Shown here piece after piece: positions 8,569-16,886 of a stretch of DNA of 64,000 bases. Each line of letters opens with the position of its first letter. Position 1 is the first letter of the stretch. The notes beneath the pieces were generated by a model that saw nothing but the letters and a program-made list of their open reading frames with translations, made no database searches and was not told the DNA's origin. Made by a program: the position numbers and the translations under genes. The stretch is taken from the NCBI RefSeq assembly GCF_014649995.1, contig NZ_BMUC01000024.1:1-64000 (forward strand), given 5' to 3'. This stretch comes from Streptomyces griseoflavus (GTDB taxonomy: Bacteria > Actinomycetota > Actinomycetes > Streptomycetales > Streptomycetaceae).

Positions 8569-8982
8569 ATGTCCTACCCGGAACACCCGCCGACGAGAGC
8601 CGACTCCGTGCCGACGGACCCCGCCACGGGCCGGAAGCGGGGCAACGGGCTCGCTGTCGCCGCGCTCGTTCTCGGCATCCTGGCGATCCTGCTCTTCTGG
8701 ACCGTCTTCGGCGGTGTGCTGCTCGGCCTGCTGGCAGTCGTCTTCGGCATCATCGGCGCACGCCGGGCGCGGGGCGGCCGGGCCCCGCACGGCGTGATGT
8801 CCATCATCGGCGCGGTGCTCGGCGCGCTGGGCCTCATCGCCTCCGTGGTGATCATCGCGATCGGTGCCTCGATTCTCAATTCGGACGAGTTCAAGGACTT
8901 CGACGACTGTGTCCGGCACGCCGACACCAAGAGCGAACGGGACGCGTGCGCCGAGGACTTCGACCGCGACATCAACAACTGA
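8569..8982 (+). CDS. Small DUF4190-type membrane protein
   Basis: 137 aa from the ATG at 8569, behind GAAGGTG. Residues 1-25 are a Pro/Arg-rich cytoplasmic leader. Two helices follow, LAVAALVLGILAILLFW to GGVLLGLLAVVFGIIGARRA and HGVMSIIGAVLGALGLIASVVIIA. The LGI-LA..G-VLG-hAVVFGhIG pattern is that of DUF4190 proteins, common single-copy-per-operon membrane proteins in actinomycetes. The last 35 residues are outside the helices and carry two cysteines (DDCVRHAD, RDACAED) that could form a disulfide. Function unknown. The 100 bases upstream probably hold its own promoter, since the gene before it is unrelated. Confidence 0.8.
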   Translation: MSYPEHPPTRADSVPTDPATGRKRGNGLAVAALVLGILAILLFWTVFGGVLLGLLAVVFGIIGARRARGGRAPHGVMSIIGAVLGALGLIASVVIIAIGASILNSDEFKDFDDCVRHADTKSERDACAEDFDRDINN

Positions 8983-9169
8983 CCGGAGCCGGCCGGCCGG
9001 GACGGTGACGGCCCGGCGGCCGGTGCCGCGGGGTGGGGACGCGGCAGTCGAGGGCCGGCTGCCGCGGAACCGGGCCCGTCACCCGTACGGGCGGCGGAAC
9101 CGGGGCGGGCGGCGGACCTTCCGGACGACGCGACGGGCGCCCCGGCGCATCGCATAGCACAGTGAGAGC

Positions 9170-10279
9170 ATGAATCGTCACCGACGCCCACCCCGGCGGG
9201 CCCCCTGGGTCGCAGGCGGTGCCGCCGTGCTCCTCCTCGGCGGCATCGGGGTGTGGGTGTGGGTCGCGCAGGACGACGGCACGCCCAGCCCGACTCCTTC
9301 CGCGACGGCCGACCTGTCGTTGCCGACGCTGAACCCGCTGCCGTCGTGGACCTTCCAGACGGAGCCGTCGAGCACCGGGCGGCAGACGCCGCCGCTGCCC
9401 GAGCCGACGTCCCGGTCCCGCCGGCCGGCCGCGCCAGGTCTGCCACCCCGGCCGGAGCCGCCCGGACAGGCCCCGTCGACGGAGCCGGTGCCGCCGGGCC
9501 GGCGGCCGACGGCCGGGACGGCACCGGGCGGCCGCGAACCGGAGCCCCGGCCCCCCGCGACCGGTGCGTCGGCCGGCCACCTGCCGCGGACCCTGGCGCC
9601 GTCGGCGCCGTCGGCTGTCCGGCCCGGGAAGCCCCGGCCACCGGCCGGGTCCCCGCGCCCCGAGACCCCCGCACGGCCCGCGCCCTCCGAACCCCCGGCC
9701 ACGTCGGCACGGCCCACACGGCCCGAACCCCCGGCCACGTCGGCACGGCCCACACGGCCCGAACCTCCTGGCACGCCGGTACGGCCCACACGGCCCGAAC
9801 CCCCTGGCACGCCGGTACGGCCCGAGCCCCCGAAGCCGTCCGCCGCACCCCGGACCGCGGCCGGGTCCGAGAAACCCCGGGCCCCGGAGCGGTCCCGGAC
9901 GGCGAAGCCCCCGGCGCCACCCACACGGCCCCCGGCAACACGGACGCCCACCGCACCACCGGTCCCCCCGCACGCCGTGCCGCCGCCTCCCGCCGTCACG
10001 TCCGCCCCCGCGCCGCACACACCGACGTCCGCACCGGCGTCACCCCGTGACCGGCACACGACCGCGGCACCGACGGCGGACGGCCGCGAACCGGGCGCCA
10101 CCCAGTGGTACACCTCGCAGGACGCGACGGCCGCCGCCCGGCGCATGGCCCGGAACAGGACGGTGGGTGATCCCGCCTGTTCGCTGTCGGCCACCGGGCA
10201 GCCGGATCCCCACCTGCTCCCGCGGAACGGCCGGATCGGCATCGGGCACCACGGCACCTACTGGTGCCTGATCTGGTGA
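9170..10279 (+). CDS. Membrane-anchored Pro/Thr-rich protein with 36-bp repeats; unknown function
   Basis: 369 aa. A basic start (MNRHRRPPRRAP) and one hydrophobic segment (WVAGGAAVLLLGGIGVWVWVA, about 13-33) give a signal anchor. Residues 40-300 are low-complexity Pro/Thr/Arg/Glu, including four or five copies of a 12-residue unit (RPTRPEPPGTPV type). This is typical of an extended wall-spanning stalk. The last 60 residues are ordered-looking and hold two cysteines (GDPACSLSA, TYWCLIW). Opposite-strand frames are also open through the repeats, but the anchor sequence and the GTGAGAG before the ATG favour the plus strand. I do not recognise the family. Confidence 0.6.
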   Translation: MNRHRRPPRRAPWVAGGAAVLLLGGIGVWVWVAQDDGTPSPTPSATADLSLPTLNPLPSWTFQTEPSSTGRQTPPLPEPTSRSRRPAAPGLPPRPEPPGQAPSTEPVPPGRRPTAGTAPGGREPEPRPPATGASAGHLPRTLAPSAPSAVRPGKPRPPAGSPRPETPARPAPSEPPATSARPTRPEPPATSARPTRPEPPGTPVRPTRPEPPGTPVRPEPPKPSAAPRTAAGSEKPRAPERSRTAKPPAPPTRPPATRTPTAPPVPPHAVPPPPAVTSAPAPHTPTSAPASPRDRHTTAAPTADGREPGATQWYTSQDATAAARRMARNRTVGDPACSLSATGQPDPHLLPRNGRIGIGHHGTYWCLIW

Positions 10280-10469
10280 GCCGCGCCGAGCCGGACCGGC
10301 GCCGCCTCCGGGGCGGTTCGGGTCGTGTCCGTCCTGCGAGGGGCGCGGTGCGGCAGGAGAGCGACTGCCGGGCACGAGCCCGCTTTTGTGGTCCGGCACC
10401 GTCCCGGCCGGAGTGGTGCCGCACGGCGTAGGCTGCCCCCGGAACACGGACGGCTGGGTGGGGGAACAC

Positions 10470-12539
10470 ATGGCGGCTGGGACGGTCCCGGTGTGGGCGT
10501 CGGAACTCGATTCGGTGGTGGTGTACGCGCAGGGCGCGCTCTGCCGCCGTCTGGCCCGGGGCACGGTACCGGCGGGCGGACGGGTCCGGGTGGCGGGGCT
10601 CCCCCGGTCGCTGGACCCGGACTCGCTGCGGGCCCGGGTCGTCGGCGCGTCCGGGGTGCGGGTCACCGAGGCCCGGGTGGATGTCGAGGCCGAGCCCCAG
10701 GACAGCGGCCGCGGGGACGCGTTGCTGCGCGAGGTGGAGCGTCTGCGGGAGGACTGCGCGGCCGCCCAGGGGCGCCGGGACCGGCAGCTGACGCTGATCG
10801 AGGAGATCGGCGCGCTGCGTCCGGTGCCTCCGGCGCGCAAGCGGGACGATCCGCACCGCCGCACACCCGTCGACGCGTGGCTGGCACTCGCCGATTTCGT
10901 CGACGAGCGCCTGACCGTCCTGCACAGCCGGCTCCGCGAACTGGAGGAGGAACTGCGGCGGGTCGAGCACGAGCTCACCGTCGCGGTGGACAGGCACTCC
11001 CGTGCCTCCACCGACGCGCCCGCAGCACATGTGGCCGCCTCGTTCGGTGCGGTCCTGACGCTGGACGGCACCGGGGAGGTGGAGGTGGAGGTGGAGTACG
11101 GGGTGCCCGGAGCCGTCTGGGTCCCCACCTACCGGCTGACGCACCGTCGGGGGGACGACGCCGGACGCCTGTTGCTGCGGGCATCGGTGGCCCAGCGCAC
11201 CGGCGAGGACTGGACCGGGGTGCGGATCGCCCTGGCCACCGCGGACCTGCGCCGCCGTACGGAGCTGCCCCGGCTCCGCTCGGTCCGCATCGGACGCAGC
11301 CAGCCCGCGCCGGCGCCTTCGGGCTGGCGCGCGCACCCGGAAGGGCTGAACGGGCTCTTCACCGGATACGACACGGCGGGCCCCCGCCCCGACACGGGCG
11401 CCGTGCCCTCGCTCGTCGGAGCCGCCGCTCCGTCCGCTCCCCCGGCGCCGCCTCCGCCGCCGGCACCGGTGGGCTACGGAGCGCCGGCGGCCCCCGACCG
11501 CGCGGAGGCCGTCTTCGCCCAGGCCTACGGCAGCGGTGACCCCACGCCGCCCGCCGAACCCCGGACACGCGCCAGGCCGCGCACCGGGGCGAGGCCCGCC
11601 GCGGCCCCCGCCGGCCTGGCTCCGGCCGCTCCCGGGGCGGCGCCACCACCGCCGCCCGCGGCGTCCTCGGGTTTCGCCCCCGCACCGCCGCCCGCCGCCG
11701 GGCCACCACGGCCGGAGAGCGCCGACCTCGACTACACCGCGCTCGTCCTGTGCGGCCCGGAGGAGCCTGAGGGCCGCCGGGGCAGGCTGTTCCCCGGCTC
11801 CGGTGTCGATCCGGTGACCGCCGAGTACCGCCGCCGCGCCGAGGCGGTGGCCGCGCTGCCGCTTCCGGGGCACGCCGTGCGCCCTCGTGAGTCCGCGGGT
11901 TCCTTCGACCACCGGTTCGACGCCGCCGCGCCGGCCGACATCCCCTCGGACGGCACCTGGCACACGGTCACGGTCGGCGAGATCCCGGTCGGTCTGCGCA
12001 CCGAGTACGTCTGTGTGCCGTCCGTGGAGCAGACCGTGTACGCGACGCTGGTGCTCTCCAACGCCACCGCTCAGGCGCTGCTCGCCGGTCCGGTGGAGGT
12101 GACCGTGGACGAGGACTACCTGCTGACCGCTTCCCTGCCCACACTCGCCCCGGGCGGTGTGTGCCGGGTGGGGCTCGGACCGGCCGAGGCCGTCGGGGTC
12201 ACCCGCCGCACGAGTCTGCGCGAGTCGACGTCGGGGCTGCGCAACAACGTGACCGTGCTCGACCACGGGGTGCACGTCGAACTGGCCAACCGGCTTCCCG
12301 TTCCCGTCCGCGTGGAGGTGCGCGAGCGGGTGCCCGTGACGTCCGACGCGGACGTCCGGATCGAGGAACGGGCCGACTGGACGGCGCCCGAGGACGACGG
12401 CACCCCGGAGCGGCACACGCCGGGTACCCGGCTGTGGCGGGTGGAGCTGCCCGCCGGCGGCACCGCCGTCCGCGACGGCCGCTACGAGATCCGGATCCCG
12501 GCGGGCAAGGCCCTCACCGGCGGCAACCGCAGGAGCTGA
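10470..12539 (+). CDS. DUF4139 (mucoidy-inhibitor MuiA-like) protein, first of a tandem pair
   Basis: 689 aa from the ATG at 10470, with GGGGGA close upstream. The N-terminal domain (1-75) carries the VVVYAQGALCRR element of the DUF4140/MuiA amino-terminal region. A coiled coil covers about 80-170 (LLREVERLREDCAA, SRLRELEEELRRVEHEL). DUF4139 begins near 185 with VPTYRLTHR and AQRTGEDWTGVRIALAT. A Pro/Ala-rich insert of roughly 110 residues (about 310-420) interrupts it, and it resumes to the end (TVTVGEIPVGLRTEYVC, VRERVPVTSDADVRIE). No signal peptide. The family has no settled biochemical role. The next gene is a shorter paralogue whose start lies five bases after this stop, so the two are surely co-transcribed and perhaps form a heteromer. 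Confidence 0.85.
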   Translation: MAAGTVPVWASELDSVVVYAQGALCRRLARGTVPAGGRVRVAGLPRSLDPDSLRARVVGASGVRVTEARVDVEAEPQDSGRGDALLREVERLREDCAAAQGRRDRQLTLIEEIGALRPVPPARKRDDPHRRTPVDAWLALADFVDERLTVLHSRLRELEEELRRVEHELTVAVDRHSRASTDAPAAHVAASFGAVLTLDGTGEVEVEVEYGVPGAVWVPTYRLTHRRGDDAGRLLLRASVAQRTGEDWTGVRIALATADLRRRTELPRLRSVRIGRSQPAPAPSGWRAHPEGLNGLFTGYDTAGPRPDTGAVPSLVGAAAPSAPPAPPPPPAPVGYGAPAAPDRAEAVFAQAYGSGDPTPPAEPRTRARPRTGARPAAAPAGLAPAAPGAAPPPPPAASSGFAPAPPPAAGPPRPESADLDYTALVLCGPEEPEGRRGRLFPGSGVDPVTAEYRRRAEAVAALPLPGHAVRPRESAGSFDHRFDAAAPADIPSDGTWHTVTVGEIPVGLRTEYVCVPSVEQTVYATLVLSNATAQALLAGPVEVTVDEDYLLTASLPTLAPGGVCRVGLGPAEAVGVTRRTSLRESTSGLRNNVTVLDHGVHVELANRLPVPVRVEVRERVPVTSDADVRIEERADWTAPEDDGTPERHTPGTRLWRVELPAGGTAVRDGRYEIRIPAGKALTGGNRRS

Positions 12540-12544
12540 CAGCG

Positions 12545-14113
12545 ATGCCCACGTCACCCGAGCCGATCGAGCTGATCGCTCTCCCCGTCACCGCCGTGAC
12601 CTGCACGGAGGACCGCGCCCACGTGGAGCGGACCGCCGTGCTCGATCTGCGGGCCGGCACCCGGCGCCTGCGTCTCGGACCGGTCGGCGCGCTCGCCGTG
12701 GACCGCACCCTGCACGCCGAACTGACCGGCGGCCACCCGGCGTCCGTGCTCGACGTGCGGCTCGTGCGTACCTGGACTCCGCGCGGGCCGGGGCCCGCCG
12801 ACGACGACTCCGCGCTGCGCCATCGCGTGAGCGCCCTGGAGGAGGAGCGGTCGGCTCTGGAGCGGCGTCGTGACCGGCTGCGGGCCCGCGCTGAAGTACT
12901 GGGCCGTGTCGCCGCCGATCTCCTGCGGGACATCGCCGAGGGCGCCGGTTCGGGGGAGCCCGAACGGGAGCGCTGGAGCCGGGAGCTGGACCGGGTCGAC
13001 GGCGAACGCGACTCCTGCGGCGAGCGGCTGCGCGCGGTGGAGGCCGGGCTGGCCGGCGTCGCGGCCGAACTCTCCGAGGCCCACCGGGCGATGGACCTCT
13101 ACGGGACGGAAACCGCGGAGCTGACCTGCCACATCGAGCTGACCGTCCACTCCCCGGCCGACGGCCGGGCCGGGTTGCGTCTGAGCCATCTCACCCCGTG
13201 CGCCCTGTGGCGGCCCGCCTACCGCGCCGTACTGGACGGCCAGGACCTCACTCTGGAGACGGACGCGATCGTCTGGCAACGCACCGGAGAGGACTGGTCG
13301 GACGTACGGCTGACCCTGTCGACCGCCCGCTCCGCGTCGGCGGGGGAACCGCCGCGGCTCGGCGAGGACCGGCTGACACTGACGGACCGCACGGCCGCGG
13401 AGCGCCGGACCGTGCATGTCGGTCTGCGCGAGGAGGAGATCGCGGACCTCGGTCCCGCCCCCGTGCCCGGACTGCCGGGAGTGGACGACGGCGGGGAGGT
13501 GCGGGTCCTCCACTCCCCCGCACCGGTCACCGTGCCGGCGGACGGCCGCGCCCACCGCGTTCCGCTGTCCTCCTTCACCACCTCCGCCCGCAGTGAGTAC
13601 AGCTGCTCGCCCGAACTGTCGCCCCTGGTCAGTCAGGTGGTGCGGTTCGACAACCGGTCCGGCCACGCACTGCTCGCCGGGCCCGTCGACCTCATCGGCG
13701 GCAGCGGCTTCGGCGGACGCGGAACCCTGGACTTCACCGCCCCCGGCGCTCCCGTCGACCTCGCCTTCGGCAGCCGGGACGACCACCGGGTCCTGCGGCG
13801 GACCGAGGAGACCAGGGAGACCGCCGGGATCAGCCAGCGCACCGTCCTCACCCGGACCGTCCGGCTGCACCTGTCCAGGTTCTCCGCCCCCGGGGACGAC
13901 GCCGAGCGGGTGATCGCCGTCCGGGAGCGCATCCCGGTCTCCGAGGTGTCGGCGGTGGACGTGCGGCTGCGCCGCGACGCCTGCTCGCCCGTGCCCGACG
14001 CGGTCGACGAGGACGGCATCGTCCGCTGGGACGTCCCGCTGGGCCCGGGCGGCCGGCGCACCGTCACCCTCGTCTACGAGGTGTCGGCCAGCGGCAAGGT
14101 CACCGGTATCTGA
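12545..14113 (+). CDS. DUF4139 (MuiA-like) protein, second of a tandem pair
   Basis: 522 aa from the ATG at 12545. Its AGGAG overlaps the end of the upstream coding region. Same architecture as the upstream paralogue without the Pro/Ala insert: N-terminal domain (IALPVTAVTCTEDRAHVERTA), coiled coil about 98-190 (LRHRVSALEEERSALERRRD), then DUF4139 (WRPAYRAVLDGQDLTLETDAIVW, QRTGEDWSDVRLTLST, RSEYSCSPELSPLVSQVVRF, VRERIPVSEVSAVDV). The shared QRTGEDW..VR motif shows homology of the pair, while the rest has diverged strongly. Cytoplasmic by composition. Co-expression is clear; function is unknown. Confidence 0.85.
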   Translation: MPTSPEPIELIALPVTAVTCTEDRAHVERTAVLDLRAGTRRLRLGPVGALAVDRTLHAELTGGHPASVLDVRLVRTWTPRGPGPADDDSALRHRVSALEEERSALERRRDRLRARAEVLGRVAADLLRDIAEGAGSGEPERERWSRELDRVDGERDSCGERLRAVEAGLAGVAAELSEAHRAMDLYGTETAELTCHIELTVHSPADGRAGLRLSHLTPCALWRPAYRAVLDGQDLTLETDAIVWQRTGEDWSDVRLTLSTARSASAGEPPRLGEDRLTLTDRTAAERRTVHVGLREEEIADLGPAPVPGLPGVDDGGEVRVLHSPAPVTVPADGRAHRVPLSSFTTSARSEYSCSPELSPLVSQVVRFDNRSGHALLAGPVDLIGGSGFGGRGTLDFTAPGAPVDLAFGSRDDHRVLRRTEETRETAGISQRTVLTRTVRLHLSRFSAPGDDAERVIAVRERIPVSEVSAVDVRLRRDACSPVPDAVDEDGIVRWDVPLGPGGRRTVTLVYEVSASGKVTGI

Positions 14114-14196
14114 CCGCTCGGCGAACGGCACCGTGGTCCGCGGCGGGCACGTCGCCGGGATCACGGCCCCCCTTTCCCGGTGCCCGGCGATGCTCC

Positions 14197-14270
14197 CCTA
14201 CCGAGGGGTAGGAAGCCGCGCCCTCTTGCTATACAGTTCGTCAGCAAGCGGCGGCCGTTACCCGTGGTAA
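14197..14270 (+). promoter_or_regulatory. Upstream region of the AurF-like gene with three inverted repeats
   Basis: Three dyads lie within 75 bases. The first is CCTACC-GAGG-GGTAGG at 14197-14212. The second is CTTGCT, 12 bases, AGCAAG at 14225-14248, enclosing a TATACAGT that could be a -10 element. The third is TTACC-CGT-GGTAA at 14258-14270. The second and third have the size expected of TetR- or MarR-type operators and would cover the promoter and early transcript. No regulator gene is adjacent, so the binder would be encoded elsewhere. Confidence 0.45.
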
Positions 14271-14304
14271 TAGCGCATGGTCTCGACCCGGAGGAGCCCT
14301 CAGC

Positions 14305-15219
14305 ATGGCCAGCAGCACCTCTCAGCCGGAGGCCCGGACCCATCCCTCGGACGACGGTGCGGCCCGGCGTCTGCTCGATTCATCCGCGCAGCTCTCCTAC
14401 GACCCGCTCACCGAAGTCGACTGGGACACCCCCCTCGACACGAACTTCCACGGCGCCAGCCCGGAGTGGAGCACGCTCTACGGAACGGCGTACTGGAACG
14501 AGATGAGCGAGGAGCAGCGCAAGGCGCTGACGCGCCAGGAGGCGGCGTCCGTCGCCAGCACCGGCATCTGGTTCGAGATGATCCTGCAGCAGATGGTGCT
14601 GCGGGACATCTACGCCAAGGACCCGTCGGACGACACCGTCCAGTGGGCGCTCACCGAGATCGCCGACGAATGCCGGCACTCGATCATGTTCGCCCGCGGC
14701 GCGCGGAAGCTCGGGGCTCCGGCCTACCGCCCGCACCGGGTGGCGCTCGAACTCGGCAGGTTCTTCAAGACCGTCGCCTTCGGTGAGGCGGCGTACGCGG
14801 CGATCCTGGTGGCCGAGGAGGTCCTGGACGTCATGCAGCGCGACTGGATGCGCGACGAGCGGGTCGTGCCGTTCGTCCGCACCATCAACAACATCCATGT
14901 CGTCGAGGAGTCGCGGCACATGAAGTTCGCCCGCGACGAGACGCGGCGGCACCTGGCACGGGCGGGGCGGCTGCGCCGCCGGATCCACGCCGTCCTGATA
15001 TCCGTCGCCGCGTACGTCATCGTCACCAGCATGGTGAACCGGAAGGTCTACGCCAACGCCGGCCTGGACGAGAAGCGCGCCCTGCGCGAGGCGAAGGCGA
15101 ACGAGCACCACAAGTCGATGATGCGGGCGAGCTGTTCGGGACTGATGGAGTTCCTGGCCTCGGTGGGCCTGCTCACCCGGCCGGCGCTCTTCTTCTACAA
15201 GCGCGCCCACCTCGTCTGA
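14305..15219 (+). CDS. AurF-like diiron oxygenase
   Basis: 304 aa from the ATG at 14305, behind GGAGGA. Carboxylate/histidine ligands of a ferritin-like diiron centre are visible in order: Glu91 (IWFEMIL), Glu118 and Glu122..His125 (LTEIADECRHSIMF), Glu161/Glu171 (GEAAYAAIL..EEVLD), Glu201-Glu202..His205 (VVEESRHMKFARDE). This matches the p-aminobenzoate N-oxygenase AurF family (PF11583), here in the large group of unknown substrate. A moderately hydrophobic helix (AVLISVAAYVIVTSMV) may mark membrane or lipid contact. The next gene, a ferredoxin-reductase fusion, is 52 bases downstream and is the obvious electron donor. Confidence 0.85.
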   Translation: MASSTSQPEARTHPSDDGAARRLLDSSAQLSYDPLTEVDWDTPLDTNFHGASPEWSTLYGTAYWNEMSEEQRKALTRQEAASVASTGIWFEMILQQMVLRDIYAKDPSDDTVQWALTEIADECRHSIMFARGARKLGAPAYRPHRVALELGRFFKTVAFGEAAYAAILVAEEVLDVMQRDWMRDERVVPFVRTINNIHVVEESRHMKFARDETRRHLARAGRLRRRIHAVLISVAAYVIVTSMVNRKVYANAGLDEKRALREAKANEHHKSMMRASCSGLMEFLASVGLLTRPALFFYKRAHLV

Positions 15220-15271
15220 CCGACGACCCGACCCCCTGCACCTGTCCCGGCCTTCAGCGGAGCGGACGACC

Positions 15272-16819
15272 ATGGCCTTCGCGATCACCCAGACCTGCTG
15301 CAACGACGCCACCTGTGTGTCCGTCTGCCCGGTCAACTGCATTCACCCCACCCCCGAGGAACGGGCCTTCGGCAGCACGGAGATGCTGCACATCGACCCC
15401 AAGAGCTGCATCGACTGCGGGGCGTGCGCCGACGCCTGTCCGGTGGACGCCGTCTTCCCCGTCGACCGGCTGCCCGCCGCGCAGCGGGAGTACGCGCGGA
15501 TCAACGCCGCCTACTTCGAATCCGGCGGGACCGAGGACTCACCGGTCCGGGAGGAGAGTTCCGAGGGGGGCGCGGCGGCGCCGGGTCCGAACTTCCACGA
15601 CTGGGGCGAGCCGTCCTTCGACCGGGTGCTGCCCTCGGACTTCGGACCGCTGCGGGTCGCGATCGTCGGCACCGGCCCCGCCGGCATGTACGCCGCCAGG
15701 GATCTGCTGCTGCACACGCGGGCCGAGGTGACGCTCATCGACCGGCTTCCGGTCGCCGGCGGACTCGTCCGGTACGGCGTGGCACCCGACCATCCGTCCA
15801 CCAGGAAGGTGGGCGAGACCTTCGCCCGCTTCCACACCCATCCGCGGGTGCGGATGCACCTCGGTCTCGACGTGGGCGCCCACATCACCGCGGAGGAGCT
15901 CGCCGCACACCACGACGCGGTGATCTACGCGGTGGGCGCGGCCACCGACCGGCGGCTCGGCATCCCGGGTGAGGAGCTGCCCGGCTGTGTCTCCGCGACC
16001 ACCTTCGTGGCCTGGTACAACGCGCATCCGGAGGTCGCCCCGGACGCCGTCGACCTGTCGGCCGAGCGTGTCGTCGTGGTCGGCAACGGCAACGTCGCAC
16101 TCGACGTGGCCCGCATCCTGGTCACCGACCCGGACTCGCTGGCCGGCACGGGGATCGCCGGCCACGCGCTGGCGGAGCTGCGCCGCAGCAGGGTGCGCGA
16201 GGTGGTGGTGCTCGGGCGGCGCGGCCCGCGGGAGGCGGCGTACACCCGGTCCGAACTGCTCGCCCTCAAACACCTTCCCGGGGTCGACCTGCTGGTCGAC
16301 GACCACGATCCGCGCGTCGGTCAGGCCGTCGACGCCGCCGCGCAGGGGGACAAGGCGGGGGTGCTGCGGGACGTGGCGCGCGAGGCCGTCGAGTGGTCGC
16401 TGCCGCCGGATGCCCGGGGGCGGCGTCGCATCGTGTTCCGTTTCTTCTCGGCCCCGGTGGAGGTGTGCGGAGGCGAGCGCACCCGCGCCGTACGCGTGAC
16501 CGACGGCAGCGGGGAGCCGGAGATCCCGTCCGGCCTGGTCCTGCGCGCGGTCGGCTACCGCGGGGTCCCGCAGGCGGGGCTGCCGTTCGACGAGGCCACC
16601 GGGACCGTGCCGAACGAGCTCGGACGGGTGCGTGACAGGCCCGGAACGTACGTGGTGGGCTGGAGCAAACGCGGGCCGTCGGGCGGCATCGGCGCGAACC
16701 GCGCGTGCGCGGCCGAGACCGTCGGCTCCCTGCTGGCCGACGCGGTGGCGGGCGCGCTGCCCGCACCGGCCGCCGGGCCGAAGGCCTTCCGCCGCCTCGT
16801 CCGGCGCCGGCGCCGCTGA
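15272..16819 (+). CDS. Ferredoxin-NADP+ reductase with N-terminal iron-sulfur ferredoxin domain (FprB type)
   Basis: 515 aa from the ATG at 15272. Residues 1-80 form a bacterial-type ferredoxin with two cysteine clusters (CCNDATCVSVCPVNC, CIDCGACADACPVD). The remainder is an FAD/NADPH reductase of the adrenodoxin-reductase/FprA class. It has the FAD dinucleotide fold GTGPAGMYAARD near 125, the NADPH fold VVVGNGNVALDVARIL near 265, and the closing FAD motif WSKRGPSGGIGANR. The fusion lets one polypeptide take electrons from NADPH to an iron-sulfur carrier. Placement behind the AurF-like oxygenase suggests it feeds that diiron centre. It converges with nadK and ends at the 34-bp palindrome at 16846-16879. 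Confidence 0.9.
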   Translation: MAFAITQTCCNDATCVSVCPVNCIHPTPEERAFGSTEMLHIDPKSCIDCGACADACPVDAVFPVDRLPAAQREYARINAAYFESGGTEDSPVREESSEGGAAAPGPNFHDWGEPSFDRVLPSDFGPLRVAIVGTGPAGMYAARDLLLHTRAEVTLIDRLPVAGGLVRYGVAPDHPSTRKVGETFARFHTHPRVRMHLGLDVGAHITAEELAAHHDAVIYAVGAATDRRLGIPGEELPGCVSATTFVAWYNAHPEVAPDAVDLSAERVVVVGNGNVALDVARILVTDPDSLAGTGIAGHALAELRRSRVREVVVLGRRGPREAAYTRSELLALKHLPGVDLLVDDHDPRVGQAVDAAAQGDKAGVLRDVAREAVEWSLPPDARGRRRIVFRFFSAPVEVCGGERTRAVRVTDGSGEPEIPSGLVLRAVGYRGVPQAGLPFDEATGTVPNELGRVRDRPGTYVVGWSKRGPSGGIGANRACAAETVGSLLADAVAGALPAPAAGPKAFRRLVRRRRR

Positions 16820-16845
16820 CGCCACCCGGACATGCGGCCGGGAGT

Positions 16846-16879
16846 GGCCCCTCGACGTGCCCGGGCACGTCGAGGGGCC
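16846..16879. terminator. Bidirectional terminator between the FprB-like gene and nadK
   Basis: A perfect 34-bp palindrome (two 17-base halves, GGCCCCTCGACGTGCCC and its complement) sits between the stops of two convergent genes. As RNA it folds to a stem of about 15 bp with a CCGG loop in either direction. Confidence 0.75.
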
Positions 16880-16886
16880 TTCCATG

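Noticed and set aside
9178-10257. Minus-strand frame opposite the Pro-rich protein
   Set aside because: Gly/Val/Arg low-complexity product, no signal or start site; the plus strand has an anchor and ribosome site.
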